Below are positions 57,766 to 64,000 of a DNA stretch of 64,000 nt, piece after piece. The translations under genes and the position numbers were made by a program. The stretch covers positions 19,423-83,422 of the forward strand of contig DAHUXN010000081.1 in the NCBI GenBank assembly GCA_027307115.1. Reading direction: 5' to 3'. The DNA is from Acidobacteriota bacterium. GTDB lineage: Bacteria > Acidobacteriota > Terriglobia > Acidiferrales > UBA7541. The notes under the pieces are model-generated. The model did not search any database and was not told the origin of the DNA. It saw only the letters and a list, made by a program, of their open reading frames with translations. The stretch's first letter is position 1, and each line of letters begins with the position of its first letter.

Positions 57766-57882
57766 CAATATTCTCCGTCGTTTTTGGTTTCTTGAGCCTC
57801 GTATAGATTTCGCGAGTTTGACCAACCGCAGCGGGTCGGCTAGCCTACATCTGCGCGAAGTGTATCCGCGCGCGCCCGAGTC

Positions 57883-59784
57883 ATGGTCAAACACATCATC
57901 GTTGGAACGGCTGGACATATCGACCACGGCAAATCGGCGTTGGTTGAAGCGCTGACCGGCACTCATCCAGACCGTTTGGAGGAGGAGAAGCGGCGCGGAA
58001 TCACCATTGACCTGGGATTTGCGTTTCTCGATTTCGCCGATGTGCGCCTGGGATTTGTGGACGTGCCGGGACACGAGCGGTTCGTCCGGAACATGTTGGC
58101 GGGCGCAGGCGGCATCGACGTGGTGCTGTTGGTAGTCGCAGCAGATGAGTCGATCAAGCCGCAGACGCGCGAGCATTTCGATATTTGCCGACTGCTGGGC
58201 ATTAAGCGCGGAATCGTCGCAGTCACAAAAATGGATTTGGTCGCACCAGATGTTTTGGGGCTGGTGAAACTGGAAGTCGAGGAATTTGTTCGCGGGTCCT
58301 TTCTCGAGGGCGCGCCGATCTTGGGAGTGAGCGCCAAAACGGGTGCGGGCATCGAGGAATTAAAGCGGGAACTAATCGAGGGTGCCGCTACAGTTTTGGG
58401 AAGGGACGCTTCGCGGCATGTGAGATTGCCGATTGACCGCGCGTTTGCCATGAAGGGGTTTGGCACAGTGGTTACAGGGACGCTGATTTCGGGCACGCTG
58501 CGAACCGGGGATGAGGTGGAGCTGTTTCCGACAGGACGCCGGCTACGCGTGCGCGGGTTGCACTCGGGTGGCCATGCTGAATCTAAGGCGGAAGCAGGAC
58601 AAAGAACCGCGGTGAATCTGGCGGACATAGAGGCGGGAGAAATTGAGCGTGGGATGGTGTTGGCCACGCCGGGAATCTTTCAGTCGACGAAACGAATCGA
58701 TGCGCGGATGACGCTGCTGCCCTCGGCGCGGGCGCTGAAGAACCAAACGCGCGTGCATTTCCACCACGGGACCGCAGAGACCGTGGCGAGCGTCAGCTTG
58801 CAAGGACAAGGAGCGCTCGTGGCCGGCCAAACGGCACTCGCGCAACTCCGGCTAGATGATGAAATTTTGGCGCTGCCGGGCGACCGGTTCATTTTGCGGC
58901 AATTTTCACCGCTGGTGACAATTGGTGGAGGGGTGGTGCTCGATGCATTGGCGTCGCGTCACAAAAAAGCCGATGCCAGGGCGGCGAGGTTGCTCGACGC
59001 ATGGGAAGGCGGCAAGCGCGACGAGATTCTGGCGGCGCTGGCTTTGGAGGATGTTCGCGGGCTGGAACTTGCGAGGATTATTGCGCGCACCGGATGGCTC
59101 GAAGGCGAAGCGCGTGCGACGATTCAAGAACTGGCCAAAGCAAAGCGGATTCGCGTCGTTAGTGAGCACCCACTGATGGTGGTTTCGGCGGAAGGATTTG
59201 ACAGGCTCCTGCGCGACATCGAGCAGGAGCTCGGTGAATTTCACAAACAGAATCCGCTCGTACAGGGAATTGCCAAAGAACGTCTGCGCGGAAGGGTGGC
59301 CGCGAAAGTGAGGCCAGAGGTTTTTCGCACGGCACTCGACGAGCTGGCCGCGCAGCAAAAAATCGTGATTGCGGGCGACCTCGTGCAGCGGGCCGGCCGC
59401 GAGATCGCGCTTTCGGCGGAGGAATCGCGCGCGAAGGAGCAAATCGCGCAAGAGTTCGAGCGCGCGGGGCTTACGGCTCCGGCGGTGAATGAGGTGCTCG
59501 GGAAATTGCCCGTGGACACGCGGCGCGCGCAGAAACTGCTACAAATCCTGATTCGCGAAAAAACGCTGGTGAAAGTGAACGAGGAGCTGGTATTTCACCA
59601 GAGCGCGGTCGAACGCCTGAGGGCGCTGCTTGCTTCATACAAGAAGAAGAACGGCGAACGGCTGCCGATTGCCGCGTTCAAAGAGCTGACCCAGGTGACC
59701 CGGAAATACGCGATACCTCTGCTCGAATACCTCGACCGCGAGCGGTTGACGCGCCGCGTGGGCAATGAGCGTGTTATACTTTGA
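57883..59784 (+). CDS. selB: Selenocysteine-specific elongation factor SelB
   Basis: A 633-residue GTPase: G1 GHIDHGKS (11-18), switch with [10 protein letters not shown]3 DVPGHERF near 59-66, and G4 TKMD. Domains 2 and 3 follow ([16 protein letters not shown] near 188), and the C-terminal half has repeated winged-helix segments (about 370-633) that bind SECIS RNA. This is SelB, not EF-Tu, which implies that the organism decodes UGA as selenocysteine. No selA, selD or tRNA-Sec is present in the window. ATG 57883 lacks a good ribosome site. Confidence 0.95.
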   Translation: MVKHIIVGTAGHIDHGKSALVEALTGTHPDRLEEEKRRGITIDLGFAFLDFADVRLGFVDVPGHERFVRNMLAGAGGIDVVLLVVAADESIKPQTREHFDICRLLGIKRGIVAVTKMDLVAPDVLGLVKLEVEEFVRGSFLEGAPILGVSAKTGAGIEELKRELIEGAATVLGRDASRHVRLPIDRAFAMKGFGTVVTGTLISGTLRTGDEVELFPTGRRLRVRGLHSGGHAESKAEAGQRTAVNLADIEAGEIERGMVLATPGIFQSTKRIDARMTLLPSARALKNQTRVHFHHGTAETVASVSLQGQGALVAGQTALAQLRLDDEILALPGDRFILRQFSPLVTIGGGVVLDALASRHKKADARAARLLDAWEGGKRDEILAALALEDVRGLELARIIARTGWLEGEARATIQELAKAKRIRVVSEHPLMVVSAEGFDRLLRDIEQELGEFHKQNPLVQGIAKERLRGRVAAKVRPEVFRTALDELAAQQKIVIAGDLVQRAGREIALSAEESRAKEQIAQEFERAGLTAPAVNEVLGKLPVDTRRAQKLLQILIREKTLVKVNEELVFHQSAVERLRALLASYKKKNGERLPIAAFKELTQVTRKYAIPLLEYLDRERLTRRVGNERVIL

Positions 59785-59819
59785 AGCAGATAGCTTTGTC
59801 GCAGAAGTGGCAAGTGTGG

Positions 59820-59842
59820 ACGCCCGCTGCAGAAACGGGTGT
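59820..59842 (+). other. Hairpin just upstream of tatA ribosome site
   Basis: ACGCCCG (59820-59826) pairs with CGGGTGT (59836-59842) with one G-T pair and a 9-base loop. It lies between the selB stop and AAGGAGG of tatA. It could be a weak terminator for selB or a 5' stabiliser for tatA. Confidence 0.3.
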
Positions 59843-59856
59843 TGTAAGGAGGCTTT

Positions 59857-60063
59857 ATGGAACTTAGCCCGATGCATTTGCTGTTGATCCTGATTATCGT
59901 GGTGATTTTGTTCGGCGGGCGCAGGATCCCGGAACTGATGCGCGGCTTGGGGACGGGCATCAAGGAATTCAAGCAAGGAATGCGCGACGAGCCTTCAACA
60001 ACGCCTCCTCCGCCTCCACCACCCGTGACGCCGGCGCCACCGCCTTACGACGAGAAAAAGTAA
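59857..60063 (+). CDS. tatA: Sec-independent translocase subunit TatA/TatB
   Basis: A 68-residue protein: one transmembrane helix (LLLILIIVVILFGG, about 8-21), then the conserved FGGRRIPELMRGLG hinge and amphipathic helix, and a Pro-rich tail (TPPPPPPP). This is the TatA form that builds the twin-arginine pore, used for proteins such as the RRSFLKG-signalled protein encoded earlier in the window. AAGGAGG is 4 bases before the ATG. A strong terminator follows. Confidence 0.93.
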   Translation: MELSPMHLLLILIIVVILFGGRRIPELMRGLGTGIKEFKQGMRDEPSTTPPPPPPPVTPAPPPYDEKK

Positions 60064-60094
60064 GCGGCACAAATCGTTTCAGACTTTATCGCCC

Positions 60095-60125
60095 ACGGCA
60101 GCCAGTTTGGCTGCCGTTTGTTTTT
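60095..60125 (+). terminator. Rho-independent terminator after tatA
   Basis: A perfect 10-bp stem, ACGGCAGCCA (60095-60104) and TGGCTGCCGT (60108-60117), three-base loop, then TTGTTTTT. Ends the selB-tatA side and faces the convergent maf gene. Confidence 0.93.
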
Positions 60126-60147
60126 CAGGTTACGGCTCGCCGCTCTT

Positions 60148-60750
60148 CTACCGCGCATCTTTGTTCAAGTCGCGAAGAGTGGCGTAAAGGCGCGCGAGCG
60201 GCAAACCCATCACGTTGAAGTAGCAGCCTTCAATGCGCGAAATAAATTTTCCGCCCTGGCCCTGGATGGCGTAGGCCCCTGCTTTGTCGCATGGCTCGCC
60301 GGTTGCGATGTAGCCCTCGATTTCCTTTTCGCTAAGGGCAGCGAATGTCACACGCGTTGTTTCCACGGCGGTGCGAATGGCGGCGCCGTTTCCCTGCAGA
60401 ACTGCCAATCCGGTGTAAACCTCATGCGTTTTGCCGCTGAGGCGGCGGAGCATTTCGCGCGCGTTCGCCGCCGACGAGGGCTTGCCGAAGATATCGCTGC
60501 CGATGACAACCACTGTGTCCGCGGCGATGATGAACGTGGAATCGCCGACGGCATCTTTCGCGAGTTGCCGCGCGACAATGCGAGCTTTTTCTTCCGCGAG
60601 CCGGCGAACGTGATCCGTGGCGGCTTCGTTCGGGCGGAGCGATTCGTCCGCGTGGGCGGGTACAACTTCGAAATCGAAGCCTGCATTGCGCAAAATCTCA
60701 GCGCGTCGAGGAGAAGCGGAGGCGAGAATGAGTTTGGATTTGCGAGCCAC
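60148..60750 (-). CDS. maf: Maf family nucleotide pyrophosphatase
   Basis: A 200-residue protein starting at GTG 60750 with KLILASASPRRAEIL, the Maf N-terminus. Then DESLRPNEAATDHVRRLAEEKAR, AADTVVVIGSDIFGKP, and GEPCDKAGAYAIQGQGGKFI. Maf enzymes hydrolyse dTTP/UTP or modified NTPs and limit septation. An ATG 25 codons upstream would overlap the mutase gene by 65 bases. It lies 10 bases after the mutase stop, so the two are co-transcribed. Confidence 0.93.
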   Translation of the reverse strand: MARKSKLILASASPRRAEILRNAGFDFEVVPAHADESLRPNEAATDHVRRLAEEKARIVARQLAKDAVGDSTFIIAADTVVVIGSDIFGKPSSAANAREMLRRLSGKTHEVYTGLAVLQGNGAAIRTAVETTRVTFAALSEKEIEGYIATGEPCDKAGAYAIQGQGGKFISRIEGCYFNVMGLPLARLYATLRDLNKDAR

Positions 60751-60760
60751 GGAAATGAGC

Positions 60761-62407
<1,647 letters not shown>

Positions 62408-62420
62408 TTGTCTGGGCGAT

Positions 62421-62702
62421 TCAGCGCACGCGGCGCGCATTGCGGAAAGACGAAAACGAAAACCAAGTCATCATGACAGCGTAGCCCAGAGCGAATGCGC
62501 TGATCCACTGGCCACCCGGTTGATGGCCTTGCTTCCACGCGGCTGTACCGGCGTATAACGCGAATAGAGCAAACAGCGTCCCAGTAGCTTCATGGAAAAG
62601 TTGACGGGTCAGCTTCCAAAAGGCGCGAAACATGGCCGAGCCGCCGCGCCAAAGCGCCAAAACCCAATTGGGGCCGGAACGCGAATATCCACTTGCGCTC
62701 AT
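62421..62702 (-). CDS. Small two-helix membrane protein
   Basis: A 93-residue protein with two hydrophobic helices (about 40-58 and 66-84) and a short basic N-terminus containing [16 protein letters not shown]. No family recognised. The start is ATG and the stop lies 14 bases before the mutase ATG, so it is in the mutase-maf operon as its first gene. Confidence 0.6.
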   Translation of the reverse strand: MSASGYSRSGPNWVLALWRGGSAMFRAFWKLTRQLFHEATGTLFALFALYAGTAAWKQGHQPGGQWISAFALGYAVMMTWFSFSSFRNARRVR

Positions 62703-62815
62703 GCCCCCATTCTAATACATAGGGCTGGCCAAAGGTGCAGTGGCAGGTGGCGCACTTGTGCTTGTATCCTTGCGGCTGCCGCCATAAAATCGGATTTAGA
62801 GCGAGGAGGACGACC

Positions 62816-63163
62816 TTGCGGCTCGATGACAACCTAAAAGCTTTGCTCCGCGAACTCGGACATGCAATCAACGATTCCGTGGCAGATTCGGAGAAGATTG
62901 CCGAAGCCATTGCCAATGTGCGCTCGGCCGGCTACGACATTGTGCTGAAGCTGGACGCGACGATTGGCTTGGCGCAGCGGCCCGCGCAAGAATCGAAGAT
63001 GACGACGACGGACCGGCGCTTCCTCGAGTCGCTGCACATTCGCGTGGACGAAGAAGTGCTCGACGAACGCACGGAGGAAGCAAAAGTCGATATCACGCCG
63101 CAGGACATCAAATTTCTGAAGTCGCTCAAAATCTCCCTGGACGAAAATGTCGAAGATGTCTAG
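62816..63163 (+). CDS. Small conserved-looking acidic protein, TTG start
   Basis: A 115-residue protein beginning RLDDNLKALLRELG. It has a helical N-terminal half and an acidic C-terminal half with repeated DITPQDIKFLKSLKI-type segments. A TTG start with GAGGAGG 6-7 bases upstream fits better than the earlier in-frame ATG (27 codons upstream, no ribosome site). No signal or membrane region. The function is unknown. It overlaps the next gene by 17 bases. Confidence 0.65.
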   Translation: MRLDDNLKALLRELGHAINDSVADSEKIAEAIANVRSAGYDIVLKLDATIGLAQRPAQESKMTTTDRRFLESLHIRVDEEVLDERTEEAKVDITPQDIKFLKSLKISLDENVEDV

Positions 63164-63539
63164 ACGAACCGGCCTGCTGTTTTTTTTCGCGGTGTTGCTC
63201 GGCGCTGTGGCGTCAGGGCTTGCGGTGTCTTCCGCGTCCGCGCAAGTGACCACCAGCAAGACCGTCACCGTTAAGGCGAAGACCGTAAAGCCACCCAAGG
63301 TGAAGCTCGATATTTTCAAGGGTGAAGTAATCCGCATGGACACGGTTTCGATCATGGTGCGCGATCCGAAGAATTCCTATATTGTGCGCACGTTCACGTT
63401 TTCTCCGGACGTGGCGAAGAAGCTGCAACCGCTGATCGACAAGGGCGGCTATCAATCCGGCGACCGTGTCACGATTAGGTACGCTCCGGGAAGCACGGTG
63501 GCGCAGTCAATCACAGGCAAGGCCTCCAAAGCGTTCTAA
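63147..63539 (+). CDS. Small exported beta-rich protein
   Basis: A 130-residue protein with a signal peptide (MSRRTGLLFFFAVLLGAV..., ending SASAQ, about residue 33). The domain is rich in Lys and Val (VTVKAKTVKPPKVKLDIFKGEVIRMD) and looks like a small SH3-like or OB-like beta barrel (about 50-125). No name is assigned. ATG 63147 overlaps the previous stop; ATG 63156 is an alternative. Likely periplasmic. Confidence 0.6.
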   Translation: MSKMSRRTGLLFFFAVLLGAVASGLAVSSASAQVTTSKTVTVKAKTVKPPKVKLDIFKGEVIRMDTVSIMVRDPKNSYIVRTFTFSPDVAKKLQPLIDKGGYQSGDRVTIRYAPGSTVAQSITGKASKAF

Positions 63540-63587
63540 GACCGCAGCAGCCACGAAATCGCAGTACAATCCCACCGGAAGGCTTTC

Positions 63588-64000
63588 ATGATTCGCCCCG
63601 CCGCTGTTTCTGGACGTTTTTATCCCGCTGACGCCGGAATGTTGCTTCGCCAAATCGACGGCTGCATTTCCGTCGCTTCCCAAAAGATCCGCGCGCGGGG
63701 TTGCATCGTACCGCATGCCGGATACATGTATTCGGGACATGTAGCCGGAACAGTGTATGGAACGCTCGACTTGCCCTCGCGATTCATCCTGCTCGGTCCG
63801 CGGCATTATCCACACGGCGAGCGGATGGCGATCCTCTCGGAAGGTGCGTGGACCACTCCCCTGGGAGACGCGAAAATTGACGCGCCGCTTGCGGACGCTC
63901 TGAAAGACGCATTTCCCCCGTTGCGCGAGGATGCGGTGGCTCATTCGCTGGAGCATTCGCTCGAAGTGCAGTTGCCATTCCTGCAGAGACTCGCGGGCGA
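63588..64000 (+). CDS. Memo-family protein (AmmeMemoRadiSam system protein B), 3' partial
   Basis: The frame from ATG 63588, with GGAAGG upstream, stays open to the window end (137 codons seen). It starts IRPAAVSGRFYPAD, then VPHAGYMYSG (Memo metal/His motif), GPRHYPHG, and HSLEHSLEVQLPFLQ with conserved His and Glu. This is the Memo1-like protein of the AMMECR1-Memo-radical SAM cluster; the remaining partners would lie beyond the window. The activity is unknown (a metal-dependent dioxygenase-like fold is the closest structural relative). Confidence 0.9.
   Translation, partial: MIRPAAVSGRFYPADAGMLLRQIDGCISVASQKIRARGCIVPHAGYMYSGHVAGTVYGTLDLPSRFILLGPRHYPHGERMAILSEGAWTTPLGDAKIDAPLADALKDAFPPLREDAVAHSLEHSLEVQLPFLQRLAG

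Noticed and set aside
57766..57882. Possible tRNA or tRNA-Sec upstream of selB
   Set aside because: No cloverleaf or CCA-ending stem could be drawn in the 117-base gap.

Overview
The window looks like a chromosomal segment of a member of the Acidobacteriota. The main markers are an ADOP-type ABC permease (acidobacterial duplicated orphan permease) paired with a PadR regulator, a VWFA-related acidobacterial exported protein, a Ser/Thr kinase fused to TPR repeats, an ADOP-independent Lol/MacB-like export cassette, and many exported proteins with no named function. Genes are densely packed on both strands with GC-rich codon use. No rRNA, tRNA, CRISPR array, insertion sequence or prophage is visible. 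No gap between called genes exceeds 300 bases. Phylum assignment is inference from gene content, not from a marker-gene tree.

Layout. 1-0.85 kb: the 3' end of a radical SAM gene resembling the C-terminus of archaeal tetraether lipid synthases, closed by a strong terminator. 1-6.1 kb: polyphosphate kinase 2, FmdB-type zinc ribbon, YdeI family, alpha/beta hydrolase, Tat-exported TIM-barrel-like protein and a cupin. 6.1-14 kb: SPFH protein, S9 peptidase, a Cys-rich micro-protein, a C45/phospholipase B-like Ntn hydrolase and two CPA2 antiporters. 14-20.5 kb: a zinc-ribbon/kinase/TPR receptor, a LolA-fold protein, HAD phosphatase, PilZ protein and Ada. 20.5-24.9 kb: a five-gene Lol-like cassette with a clear promoter, a probable CTG-initiated lipoprotein and a terminator. 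25-28.1 kb: PadR plus ADOP permease with an operator-covered promoter. 28.3-36 kb: a TPR protein, a HEAT/PilZ-like protein, two unknown proteins, MltG and RuvX. 36-44.4 kb: M28 peptidase, folP, VWFA protein, a small zinc-ribbon-like protein, and the conserved tilS-hpt-ftsH run. 44.4-46 kb: membrane proteins and a 63-residue peptide gene with a highly structured leader. 46-52.6 kb: a double-length ThyX-like protein, a membrane protein, a rhodanese/MetE-like/OsmC/DinB run and an exported protein. 52.6-57.8 kb: pyrimidine biosynthesis, with pyrR-pyrB-pyrC on one strand facing pyrD, rlpA and pyrF on the other. 57.9-64 kb: selB, tatA, maf, methylmalonyl-CoA mutase large chain, three small genes and the start of a Memo-family gene.

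The genes combine housekeeping (UMP synthesis, folate, tRNA-Ile lysidine, purine salvage, septal peptidoglycan processing, membrane proteolysis) with envelope biology: lipoprotein or lipid trafficking, ABC efflux, Tat export and possibly membrane-spanning lipids. The least explained parts are the Lol-like cassette, the structured leader near 45.8 kb, the double ThyX protein, and two genes that appear to lack ATG/GTG/TTG starts (the 24.8 kb lipoprotein and pyrF).
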